Shown piece by piece: positions 6,562-14,131 of a DNA stretch of 14,882 bases. Both the position numbers and the translations under genes were made by a program. How positions within the stretch are numbered: position 1 is the first letter of the stretch; every line of letters starts with the position of its first letter. Source of the DNA: Pleurocapsa sp. MO_226.B13 (GTDB lineage Bacteria; Cyanobacteriota; Cyanobacteriia; Cyanobacteriales; Xenococcaceae); contig JASJEI010000289.1 of assembly GCA_030064795.1 (NCBI GenBank), positions 1 through 14,882 of the forward strand. The letters are read 5' to 3'. The notes under the pieces were generated by a model. It was not told the origin of the DNA and searched no databases. It saw nothing but the letters and a program-made list of their open reading frames with translations.

Positions 6562-7872
6562 CTATAGACGATCGCTAAAATAAAGACGATAAAGATTACA
6601 GCTAGGAATAGCTTCGTTACCCTCTAACTTAACCAAGCCCATGCTTTCTAATTCATAAGCAGCGATCGCGTTCAAACTTAAAGGTCGCTCGGACTGAACC
6701 ACTTGGCGATAGGCATTAGCTAATTCTGGGTATCGACTAAAAGTTACTAAATAACCCCGTAAGTGGTCGCGATAAATACCTGTTTCAGTTGTGGCATCTT
6801 GAAGCAGTTTTTCAATACTGAGATCTTGAGTAACCAAGTGATAAAAAGCTAAATTCAACAGATAAGGATGACCGCCAACAATTTGCTGTAAAGATTTCAA
6901 TTGTTCTAATTGCAAAGAAGAGCGATCGCGATCTAAACCATAGCGTTTGGCTAATTCTTGTATTTGTTCCCAATTAAACTCCTGCAAACGTATAGACAAA
7001 CCAACATTGAACGGGGACTGATGAAGGCTTAGGGGAATATAAATTTCGGTTGAATGAGTCACAATCAGGCGAAATTTCTGCCAAATACGGACATTATTGG
7101 CTTCTTCATGCCAAAAACGCAATAAGGGCAAAAACTCTTGAGCCACTTCAGGATAACTAAAAAGACGATTAACCTCATCTATAGCTACCACTAGAGGACT
7201 ATCTAGATGTCCTAAAACATATCCCTGTAAATAGGTAGTGCAGCTAACTTTAAATCCGAGGTCTTCGTCCCAATAATCATCCAACAGCGATTCGAGACCT
7301 AATTGTAAAGTAATGTTGGCGCAAAACCAGCGCAGTAGCCGTTGCAAATCACCGAGTACTTTATCTTCTGCTTGGAGTAAATTTAATCTCACGGTACGAT
7401 ATCCTCTGGCTTGTGCCATGGATAAAATCCTCATTACCAATGAGGTTTTACCCATTTGTTTGGGGGCTTTAATTCTAATTAATGCTCCTGGCTTGACAAT
7501 TTCTTCATAGGCTTGAGACTCGCTGGGAGGACGCTGGATGTATAGAGAAGATTCTAAAGGAACGGGAGTGTTTGGTAATTCCAAAGCGGTGATATATCCC
7601 GTAGTGCGTTCTCGTCGCTTGCCGACTTGCTGGCGTAAAATGGAACGAAAGTTATTTTTTGTAATTTTTTCCCCAAAAGCTTCTGAAAGAAGTTGCCAAA
7701 GTCGAGAGCCAACAACCCTAATGTAGTCTGGATCGTAACCAGAGGTATTGGCAATTTCTTGATAAGTTTTGCCAGACCAACATTGAGTTAAAATTAACTC
7801 TTGTACTGAGTTTAATCTTTCTGGATTAATGGCATTGTCAACCAGACGCAAAGCTTCTTCGATAGTTATCAT
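6562..7872 (-). CDS. HTH plus AAA_35-like ATPase (vMAP-associated type)
   Basis: 436 residues from ATG. Residues ~10-70 form a helix-turn-helix-like domain (NSVQELILTQCWSGKTYQEI, then GYDPDYIRVVGSRLW), typical of the N-terminal module found on many cyanobacterial vMAP (vWA-MoxR-associated) conflict proteins. A linker with LPNTPVPLESSLYIQRP enters an AAA_35-type P-loop ATPase. Walker A is IKAPKQMGKT (134-143, catalytic K142; the first Gly of the consensus is Ala, from memory as elsewhere in this family). Walker B is LVVAIDE (227-233). A sensor-like segment follows (RLIVTHSTEIY), then GGHPYLLNLAFYHL, shared with STAND NTPases. In many relatives an effector or repeat domain follows; here the protein stops after the ATPase core. 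Function is unknown; sensing or switching in conflict or signalling is inferred from the architecture. It has spacers of 330 bp upstream and 518 bp downstream, so it appears monocistronic. Confidence 0.9.
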   Translation of the reverse strand: MITIEEALRLVDNAINPERLNSVQELILTQCWSGKTYQEIANTSGYDPDYIRVVGSRLWQLLSEAFGEKITKNNFRSILRQQVGKRRERTTGYITALELPNTPVPLESSLYIQRPPSESQAYEEIVKPGALIRIKAPKQMGKTSLVMRILSMAQARGYRTVRLNLLQAEDKVLGDLQRLLRWFCANITLQLGLESLLDDYWDEDLGFKVSCTTYLQGYVLGHLDSPLVVAIDEVNRLFSYPEVAQEFLPLLRFWHEEANNVRIWQKFRLIVTHSTEIYIPLSLHQSPFNVGLSIRLQEFNWEQIQELAKRYGLDRDRSSLQLEQLKSLQQIVGGHPYLLNLAFYHLVTQDLSIEKLLQDATTETGIYRDHLRGYLVTFSRYPELANAYRQVVQSERPLSLNAIAAYELESMGLVKLEGNEAIPSCNLYRLYFSDRL

Positions 7873-8202
7873 GTTGTATTTTAAGTATAGTTCGGGGGAT
7901 ACTTCTTACTATCAAAATGTTACTTTTTTGAAGGAACATAACCAACACAACCAAATATTCCATTTTCAAAATCTCGTGTCAGAGACTAGTTTGTCTGACA
8001 GTTCGTTTTGAATATCTGTTAGCTCAGTAGCAATTTGAGAGTTAATTGCTATACATAAATAGCTTTCTATTTAATTAGTATTTCTGAATCTTTTGGTTTA
8101 TTATAATTTCTGTATTTATTATTGTTACTAATATTGTGATTTTAATGTAACTTTTTTTGGTCTTTCTGGATACTAATTATCTGAGTATTCGTTACAATCT
8201 AC
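7873..8202. other. Spacer with likely ATPase promoter, no gene seen
   Basis: AT-rich spacer upstream of the ATPase gene and downstream of DUF4336. Short open frames on either strand lack family resemblance or a ribosome-binding site. The only structure noted is the palindrome at 7977-8000. Confidence 0.55.
7977..8000. promoter_or_regulatory. Interrupted palindrome, candidate operator
   Basis: TGTCAGA (7977-7983) and TCTGACA (7994-8000) are perfect inverted 7-mers with a 10-bp gap, about 105 bp upstream of the ATPase start. Spacing of one to two helical turns fits a dimeric regulator, but one such match can occur by chance in this much spacer. Confidence 0.3.
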
Positions 8203-9405
8203 TCAAATTTTGGGTGGCGGAACAATACCAGGCTTATAAAGTAAAGTATCAATCTTCTTTAAAGTTTGCAAATCAGTTTCAGGTAAACTAGCACCGCCTT
8301 CTGAGTTTGACTCTAGAAAAGCGAAGGCTTCACGGAACTCTTGGGGGGTAGTGTCTACTGGTGCATCAAAATGACAGGGAATAACGCGGGTAAAGTCCCA
8401 GGTAGCAACGCGCTCTGCCCATTGCAAAGTAGCTTGAGGAGCGCGATTGAGAATTAAAGTCTGAAGAATTGGCGCGACCAACAAACGACCGTCACCACGC
8501 AGAGTTTGAAAACACTCCTCCCAATTAGGCTGCCAGCGAAAGGGATATAATCCCCAGTAAGCCCTGACCGATTTATTTGGCGATCGCCAGGCATCGGCGA
8601 GAGTTTTCCCCAGACTGGGTACATCTAAGACGCTGGATCGAAAATACATCGCAAACAGACAAATCCTTTGCCAGCCTCGAATACGATTACCCTGAGTATC
8701 GGCGATCGCTTCGGTCGCGCTGTCTCTAGCATGGAATAAGAGAGGATCGAGGTCTTGTTCGATAATCTGGGGCGGTTTTGCGGGGATTGAAACCAGAGAA
8801 TCTGTCACCAACAAAGTTTGCGATCGCTTGTGGAAAAAAGCCACTTCTTCAAATTGACCCAACCTGAGATCGATCTCGCCCAAAATAGCGTAATCAAACT
8901 CATCACTAAAAGGAGTCTGGCTGCTGTCTGGGAGTAATACTTTGGTGCGTTTAGCAGGAAATCCCAGCCAGCTTAAGGGTAAATTTACGGGAAAACTCCA
9001 TTGATGGGGAGCAACATAGACTGTTGCTTGGGGAAACTTACGCGCAAAAGGCCCGACGCAATTTTTATGCTCTAATCCTGAAATAGTAGGCAAAATAATG
9101 TATTTTACCTCTCCGTACTGCGCGACCAATTCTCTAACTAGACGAATACATTCTGGAGTAGGGGCGACAGGAGCATATATTAGCAGCCCTCCAGACTCTA
9201 AACGAATGACAGTCATCCGAATCGGGACAACCACATAAAAAATACCTTGAAGCTGATCGAAAGTCCAAATCGTATCTTTGACTACCTCTTGGCGAAGAGT
9301 ACGCTTTTTGCTGTAGGGATAAATAGGAACACTCGCCCAAAATCGCCAATGATAATCTGAAGAATTTTTTGCTTGATGATTTAACTTAGTTTCTGCGTGG
9401 CTCAC
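8203..9405 (-). CDS. DUF4336 domain protein (metallo-hydrolase-like fold)
   Basis: 400 residues starting from GTG at 9405; no in-frame ATG precedes the first conserved residues. The body matches the cyanobacterial DUF4336 family: FDQLQGIFYVVVPIRMTVIR (~49-68), LLIYAPVAPT, YIILPTISGLEHKNCVGPFA (~102-120), VYVAPHQWSFP, FFHKRSQTLLVTDSL (~190-204) and VIPCHFDAP with His345. The strand order and the spaced His/Asp residues (H113, H134, H192, D202, H345) resemble a metallo-beta-lactamase fold with an altered metal site. The classic HxHxDH is absent: it reads LEHKN. No signal peptide or membrane segment is seen. Substrate and pathway are unknown. The gene is divergent from the membrane protein at 9616, sharing a 210-bp promoter region. 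Confidence 0.88.
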   Translation of the reverse strand: MSHAETKLNHQAKNSSDYHWRFWASVPIYPYSKKRTLRQEVVKDTIWTFDQLQGIFYVVVPIRMTVIRLESGGLLIYAPVAPTPECIRLVRELVAQYGEVKYIILPTISGLEHKNCVGPFARKFPQATVYVAPHQWSFPVNLPLSWLGFPAKRTKVLLPDSSQTPFSDEFDYAILGEIDLRLGQFEEVAFFHKRSQTLLVTDSLVSIPAKPPQIIEQDLDPLLFHARDSATEAIADTQGNRIRGWQRICLFAMYFRSSVLDVPSLGKTLADAWRSPNKSVRAYWGLYPFRWQPNWEECFQTLRGDGRLLVAPILQTLILNRAPQATLQWAERVATWDFTRVIPCHFDAPVDTTPQEFREAFAFLESNSEGGASLPETDLQTLKKIDTLLYKPGIVPPPKI

Positions 9406-9413
9406 TCTTTTAT

Positions 9414-9477
9414 CAACGATCGATTACTTATAACCAATTATTAACGATCGCGGATCGACGAGCAACGATCGATTACT
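9414..9477. repeat. 15-bp direct repeat in a divergent promoter region
   Basis: CAACGATCGATTACT occurs identically at 9414-9428 and 9463-9477, 49 bp apart, with a related TTAACGATCG between them. The region separates the DUF4336 start from the divergent membrane-protein gene. The core CGATCG is a self-complementary HIP1-like site. It may be a regulator binding pair or just HIP1-rich DNA. Confidence 0.5.
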
Positions 9478-9615
9478 AGCCAGGGAAAATCAGTAATTGT
9501 GAATCTTTGATGGTTGGCTTCAGAGATTGTTAGATACGAAACTTAACCTACAGCTTTATTGAGTAATATCGAGATAATGATAACTTTAAAATCAATTTAA
9601 ATTAATCTAATCTTA

Positions 9616-10329
9616 ATGAGAAAATGCTGGTTAACCCCTAGAGGAGTTGTTTCCACCAAGCAAGTACTGTATGTAATACTTTTTTTCGAGAGTTTGGCAG
9701 TGACTCTGGCAATATCCAGTGCTGTTATTTCGGGGCAATCTCCCCATACTCACTTTGGTGAAAAAGGTTTTATCAGTACCATTTCTTTTATGCAGCTATT
9801 GTTAGCTGCGATTCTATCTGGGAAAATTTATCAGATAGCAAAACATGCTGCCAATCCAAAATTAGAGAAAACTAGTTTGCTGTGGCTAGTTATTAGCCTG
9901 GGACTGATTTTTTTAGCTTTAGACGAGACACTCAGTATTCACGAACAAGTAGATTCTCTGGCACATGATTGGTTGCGTATCGAAGAAACCAATATTACCG
10001 ATTTAGCAGATGACTTACTCGTCGGTCTCTACTTATTAATTTTTTTGGTTTACATTTTTTTTCAACGACGGAAAATCTATCTGTTTAAACCCTCATTTCT
10101 CTTTTTCATCTTAGGGTTGAGTCTAGCAGGGATGATGATAGTTTGCGATCTGGCAAGTAATAATAGTCTTTTCACCTCTATTGTTATCGATAATGCTGCT
10201 CAAGAAAGACTGGCTCGACAATGGCTAGGAGTAATCGAAGATTCAGCTAAAATCTTTGCCGAAGGAATGTTTATTGTCGGCATATACAAATGTTGGCAAA
10301 TAGCTGCCTCGGTTAATAGCGATCGCTGA
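9616..10329 (+). CDS. Multipass membrane protein of unknown function with DE....HE motif
   Basis: 237 residues with about six predicted membrane segments: ~17-39, 52-73, 87-104, 131-150, 160-180 and 208-228. I do not recognise a named family. Polar residues cluster at membrane boundaries in a way that suggests a functional site. LALDETLSIHEQVD (100-113) ends segment three; TDLADD precedes segment four; IEDSAKIFAEGMF (207-219) runs into segment six, with E207, D209, K212 and E216 on similar helical faces. From memory, similar DE....HE and EE..K...E pairs occur in other uncharacterised bacterial membrane proteins. A metal-binding or transport role is conceivable but not shown. It has no partner in the same direction; it diverges from DUF4336 and converges on the helicase across a heptamer array that begins directly after its TGA. 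Confidence 0.85.
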   Translation: MRKCWLTPRGVVSTKQVLYVILFFESLAVTLAISSAVISGQSPHTHFGEKGFISTISFMQLLLAAILSGKIYQIAKHAANPKLEKTSLLWLVISLGLIFLALDETLSIHEQVDSLAHDWLRIEETNITDLADDLLVGLYLLIFLVYIFFQRRKIYLFKPSFLFFILGLSLAGMMIVCDLASNNSLFTSIVIDNAAQERLARQWLGVIEDSAKIFAEGMFIVGIYKCWQIAASVNSDR

Positions 10330-10406
10330 TTAGTCATTAGTCATTAGTCATTAGTCATTAGTCATTAGTCATTAGTCATTAGTCATTAGTCATTAGTCAT
10401 TGGTCG
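10330..10406. repeat. Heptamer tandem array, ten perfect TTAGTCA units
   Basis: Ten identical copies of TTAGTCA run from 10330 to 10399, followed by one decayed unit TTGGTCG. This is a short tandemly repeated repetitive (STRR) sequence of the kind common in cyanobacterial spacers. It starts on the base after the membrane-protein stop and lies between two convergent genes. Perfect identity points to recent expansion by slippage. The direct repeat shows no hairpin that would act as a terminator. Confidence 0.95.
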
Positions 10407-10421
10407 TTGCACCCCTGCTCC

Positions 10422-12782
10422 TCATTCCTTCTGCCTCCTCAAATGCCGTACAAGCGCGGGAAGAACGGGACAGGGTTTTTTCTGTTGTAGGTTATTAGCT
10501 CTGTCGGGGCGAAAGACATTCCAGCGAAAAGGTCCTAATTGGGCTGCGGACATCCACAGGAGGCGTTTGGCTCTAGTCATCGCTACGTATAAAAGACGAT
10601 ATTCTTCTGCTTGTTTGAGTTTGACTGCTTCTTGCCAGGCTGCCATCGGTGAAGGAATAGTTTTGGGTGGATATCCCGCTATGTATTGATGGTGTACTAT
10701 GGCTCGAATCTGAGCGCGAGCGACTTCTGAGAGGGTAAAGCTACCGAGGAATTTGCCTGCATTGGGTATCCAAGGTTGACCAGGTAAGATATCTTGATGG
10801 AGAAAAGGAATAAATACATAGTCCCAATCTAGTCCTTTAGCTTTATGCATGGTGATGATAGTTATTTGTCCTGGGCGAGTATAGCGATCGCCATCGTCTT
10901 CTTCTACGGCTTCAAAGTTTTCGGCAACAACTATTTCTTCCAGGGCGTTGATGGTTGCTTTGAGGGAACTTTGTCCGACTATTTGTTGGTTGACTCTTTC
11001 CGATAGTTTTTGCACCGTAGCTAATTCTGACCCCGTATACTTTAAAGTCATGCCTAAAAAGGGAATTAATTGATAGTGGGGCAATTCCATACGGGCGCGG
11101 AGTAGATTGCAGCAATAGCGACGGGCTTCTTCTACCTGGGCTGTATGGGGGGGAGTTAAGGGACTGGGATAAAGAAACTGTTCGGGAGAGGTTGCCAAGG
11201 CATTGAGGTCTTGAGTGGGAATCAGACTCCTTTGCTGTAAGACTTCTAGGGCAGCTTTGAGGTTATCTGGGGAATGGGGGCGATCGAGAAACTGAAGTAG
11301 TTTGAGGATTTCTGCTGGTATTTGGGAATATCTTTCAGTTTCACTAATTTCGTAGATGTTTATTTGATGTTCCTTTTTGAGATAGGCTAATTCTTCGGCG
11401 AGGAAGCGTCCCTGACGGTTTTCTCGGACTAGAATTGCTGCATTGCGGTCGGGATGTTCTGTCAACAGGGCGATCGCTTGTTGGGCGATCAGTTCCACTG
11501 TCTGATAAATATCATCGGGATGAGAAATTACTACTCCGCTGTTTGTCGGTTGGGGGTTGGCATCTGGTTGAGGATCGTCACGATCGACGGGGAAGATGTT
11601 TTGTTCGCGGAAGGGCAATTGTTTTCCCTCGCTGTCTGGTTTATTGCCCGACCAAACTTGGTTAACCCAACCCACCACAAAATTGGCAGCAGTAATAATT
11701 ATTTTGCTGCTTCTTCCCGCTTGATTCATGGTTGCCAAGCTGTTTTGTCGATTACAGGTTTCGCAAAACCAGTTGAAATAGATCGGATCGGCGGGGGTAA
11801 AAGTAGAGTTGATCGCCTGATTTGGATCGCCTACCCGTACTAGGTTAGGTGGAGAATTGGATTCATCGTTACCCGCCAAAATAGAGATCAGTTTTTCTTG
11901 TAGGGGGCTAGAGTCTTGAGCTTCGTCTTCAAATACGCCGTAGACTTGGTTTTGCCACAACAACCGCATCGGTGGATATTCGAGGACTTTTAAAGCGGCC
12001 AAAATCATATCGTCGTAGTCGATGAAATCTTGCGATCGCATTAACTGTTGATATTCTTGATATAGTCCTGCTGCAATATTTAAAATGCCATATTCATCGG
12101 TGGCATTATGGCTCAACTCTTCTAATTCTTCTGGTAATAATCCCGAACTTTTAGCTTCTCGCACTACGGTATAGGTCAATCCTGGTAATACTTCTGTCCG
12201 TAAAACCGACTGACGACGCAATCTTTCAGTTTCTTCGCCATCAAACTGCACTCCCTCCAAGAGTCGCTGATATTCTACTGGATGAGCGGAAATCCATCTT
12301 TCTACCGCACCTCGAATAATACGGTGTCCCGTGTTGGGGACGACAATAGTCAGATTATCCAGATTTAATCCCGATAGCTCTTTGCGGGAGTTGGCAATAT
12401 TTAATGCCAAACCATGAAGAGTATGGACGACAAACCCTCCTGGGGGAAGCATCAAATCTTTAAGGCGATCGCGAATTTTATTTTTGATATTAGCTGCGGC
12501 CGAACGAGTATAGGTGACGACTACCAACTGCCTTCGGCTGTGTAAGCGATTCCGAGCGATCGCGACTGCTGCTGCTACCGAGAGGCTATGAGACTTACCC
12601 GCACCTGGTACGGCAGAAACCGCCATTTCTCCGCCAGTCCAATTTGCCAAACCCTGTTGCCCTCTCCTCAAGCTATTGCGTAATAACTGTAGTTGTGTCT
12701 CTAACCATTGAGCTTGCTCTATTTTTCCCTCGCCAGCAACAGAAGAGCGATCGTTAACTTGCTGTTTAGGATTAGACAACAT
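10422..12782 (-). CDS. UvrD/Rep-family (SF1A) ATP-dependent DNA helicase
   Basis: 786 residues from ATG, with GGA eight bases upstream as a weak ribosome-binding site. The superfamily 1A motifs appear in order: Walker A AVPGAGKSH (57-65); Ia VTYTRSAAANIKNKI; Ib-like HTLHGLAL; II FEDEAQD (DEAQD at 286-290, the UvrD form of DEAD); III GDPNQAI (318-324); IV-type QAGRSS; V TMHKAKGLDWDYVF (M645-G650 core); VI YVAMTRAKRLLW (AMTRA at 734-738). This is a 3'-5' translocase expected to unwind DNA in repair or in clearing replication conflicts. Motif spacing differs from housekeeping UvrD/PcrA (DEAQDSS instead of DEYQDTN), so it is a separate cyanobacterial branch and I withhold the uvrD/pcrA symbol. 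There is no nuclease domain fused. Unlike phage-defence helicases it has no nuclease or methylase neighbour, so housekeeping DNA repair is the simpler reading. Confidence 0.93.
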   Translation of the reverse strand: MLSNPKQQVNDRSSVAGEGKIEQAQWLETQLQLLRNSLRRGQQGLANWTGGEMAVSAVPGAGKSHSLSVAAAVAIARNRLHSRRQLVVVTYTRSAAANIKNKIRDRLKDLMLPPGGFVVHTLHGLALNIANSRKELSGLNLDNLTIVVPNTGHRIIRGAVERWISAHPVEYQRLLEGVQFDGEETERLRRQSVLRTEVLPGLTYTVVREAKSSGLLPEELEELSHNATDEYGILNIAAGLYQEYQQLMRSQDFIDYDDMILAALKVLEYPPMRLLWQNQVYGVFEDEAQDSSPLQEKLISILAGNDESNSPPNLVRVGDPNQAINSTFTPADPIYFNWFCETCNRQNSLATMNQAGRSSKIIITAANFVVGWVNQVWSGNKPDSEGKQLPFREQNIFPVDRDDPQPDANPQPTNSGVVISHPDDIYQTVELIAQQAIALLTEHPDRNAAILVRENRQGRFLAEELAYLKKEHQINIYEISETERYSQIPAEILKLLQFLDRPHSPDNLKAALEVLQQRSLIPTQDLNALATSPEQFLYPSPLTPPHTAQVEEARRYCCNLLRARMELPHYQLIPFLGMTLKYTGSELATVQKLSERVNQQIVGQSSLKATINALEEIVVAENFEAVEEDDGDRYTRPGQITIITMHKAKGLDWDYVFIPFLHQDILPGQPWIPNAGKFLGSFTLSEVARAQIRAIVHHQYIAGYPPKTIPSPMAAWQEAVKLKQAEEYRLLYVAMTRAKRLLWMSAAQLGPFRWNVFRPDRANNLQQKKPCPVLPALVRHLRRQKE

Positions 12783-12900
12783 CTAAAATTTCCGAAAGAA
12801 AAAGTAATAATTGATTGTAACAAAAGAGTATCTATCTACTAAGTAGTAGACTGACACAGCTTGCAATAGTGCAACAAACGAGCGGGAAAAACCAGGACTA

Positions 12901-12941
12901 TCTGCTGCATCTGGACAACCCAAGAGTATCGATCCAGCAGA
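12901..12941. repeat. Imperfect inverted repeat in the spacer
   Basis: TCTGCTGCATC (12901-12911) and GATCCAGCAGA (12931-12941) pair at 10 of 11 positions across a 19-nt loop. It lies between the divergent helicase and Rre1-like genes. No T-run follows, so an operator or repeat remnant is more likely than a terminator. Confidence 0.4.
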
Positions 12942-12947
12942 CAAATC

Positions 12948-12975
12948 ATCTGTGTTCATCTGTGTTCATCTGTGG
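12948..12975. repeat. 10-bp direct tandem repeat (2.8 copies)
   Basis: ATCTGTGTTC is repeated twice perfectly (12948-12957, 12958-12967) with a partial third copy ATCTGTGG. It sits directly after the inverted repeat, in the spacer between two divergent genes. This is probably slippage of a common genomic motif. Confidence 0.7.
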
Positions 12976-13034
12976 ACTCTTCTAATGCAACATTTAAGGC
13001 GTGTCATTCCAGTAGGGGCGATCGAGTTAATAGT

Positions 13035-13075
13035 ATTGAGAATTGAGACATTTAAAATTTATTAAATTTCTCAAT
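13035..13075. promoter_or_regulatory. Heptamer direct repeat plus inverted copy upstream of the Rre1-like gene
   Basis: ATTGAGA occurs twice in tandem (13035-13041, 13042-13048), and its complement TCTCAAT lies at 13069-13075. The larger arms 13042-13055 and 13062-13075 pair at 13 of 14 positions around a 6-nt loop. The group lies about 147 bp before the regulator start. It could be an operator, possibly autoregulatory, or a 5'-leader hairpin if transcription starts further upstream. Confidence 0.45.
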
Positions 13076-13221
13076 GTTTGACGCTTGGTCGAACTTGCTC
13101 TATCCATTGGCTTTCGCGCCCTTTAATAAATATGGGGTTGAAAGCAATTTGGTTAATAAGTTTTATCATGTATATAGTTAGTCATAATCGATATGGCTAC
13201 AAAGCACAATTTGCAAACCCT

Positions 13222-13935
13222 ATGTCAGAAACACAACAACTATTACTAGTAGACGATGAACCTGGTATCCGAGAATCAGTACAGGCATACCTAGAAGATA
13301 ATGAAGCGTGGACAGTAACCGCAGCCAGTAATGCCGAAGAAGCTTGGCAAACAATTGAAAATCAAGTACCTGACTTGATAATTTCCGATATCATGATGCC
13401 TCAAGTAAATGGCTATGAATTTTTAGCCAAACTGCGGGACGATCCTCGCTACCGTTCCATTCCCGTAGTTTTTCTGACCGCTAGAGGGATGACTAGCGAT
13501 CGCATTCAGGGATACGAAGCTGGCTGTGATGCCTATCTTTCTAAACCTTTTGACCCTGAAGAATTAGAGGCGATCGTCAAAAATCTTTTATCTAAAACTA
13601 AAGTCAATGCTGGTAATAGCAGTAATAGCAACAGTGCCGAACTAGAAAAAATTGCCAAAGAATTGGTAGAAATCAAAGCTAAATTAGACGATAAATTAGA
13701 AGGTACTGGGGGAATTACCGTTACTCCTCCACCGATAAAAATCGATCTCACCCCCAGAGAACAAAGCGTTTTAGATTTAGTAGCTCAGGGTTTGATGAAC
13801 AAGGAAATTGCTCGCGAACTCAACACCAGTGTGAGAAATGTCGAGAAGTATGTCAGCCGTCTGTTTGGTAAAACAGGGACTAATAGCCGTACCGAATTAG
13901 TACGCTTTGCATTGCAGCATGGTTTGACTAGTTAA
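13222..13935 (+). CDS. rre1: NarL/LuxR-type response regulator, Ycf29/Rre1-like
   Basis: The start chosen is ATG 13222, because MSETQQLLLVDDEP places the receiver domain right at the N-terminus as in relatives; the open frame upstream (from 13078) carries no conserved sequence. The protein is 237 residues. Receiver (~5-125): D11-D12, phosphoacceptor D56 in ISDIMMP, T86 and K108 in SKPF. The stretch FLTARGMTSDRIQGYEAGCD is typical of Ycf29, known in cyanobacteria as Rre1, a regulator linked to the Hik34/Hik2 kinases and stress responses. An Asn/Ser-rich linker (~131-140) and a charged helix lead to a LuxR-type HTH (~175-235: LTPREQSVLDLVAQG, KEIARELNTSVRNVEKYVS). It binds DNA, probably as a phosphorylation-driven dimer. 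No sensor kinase adjoins it, as is usual for this orphan regulator. Family placement is from motif memory; the symbol is provisional. Confidence 0.9.
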   Translation: MSETQQLLLVDDEPGIRESVQAYLEDNEAWTVTAASNAEEAWQTIENQVPDLIISDIMMPQVNGYEFLAKLRDDPRYRSIPVVFLTARGMTSDRIQGYEAGCDAYLSKPFDPEELEAIVKNLLSKTKVNAGNSSNSNSAELEKIAKELVEIKAKLDDKLEGTGGITVTPPPIKIDLTPREQSVLDLVAQGLMNKEIARELNTSVRNVEKYVSRLFGKTGTNSRTELVRFALQHGLTS

Positions 13936-14131
13936 ATCCTTTTTTAGCAGAAAATAAATCTTAACTCATAGCTCTCGGCAGTTAGTCACTGGTCTATAAA
14001 AACTAGATCCGTTAATAAATTGCTAAATTTAGAATACGATTAGTGATATTTTATAGTGGCCGATCGCCGATTGCTTTGTAATATTTAATAAATCTAAATT
14101 AAAATAAATCTCAAACAGTATTTGGTTCAAA

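Noticed and set aside
10330..10406. CRISPR array
   Set aside because: The repeat unit is 7 bp with no spacers, and no cas genes are present.
11435..11843. Plus-strand open frames inside the helicase gene
   Set aside because: They lie antisense to strongly conserved helicase sequence and have no family resemblance or ribosome-binding site.
10422..12782. Defence-system helicase
   Set aside because: There is no nuclease, methylase or other defence gene beside it, and all motifs fit a general SF1A repair helicase.
13078..13221. N-terminal extension of the Rre1-like regulator
   Set aside because: The open frame is there, but receiver domains of this family begin at once after the Met; the extension looks like non-coding sequence, including a chance hydrophobic run.
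13998..14020. Hairpin GGTCTA...TAGATCC after the Rre1-like gene
   Set aside because: Short stem with a bulge and no T-run; not supported as a terminator.
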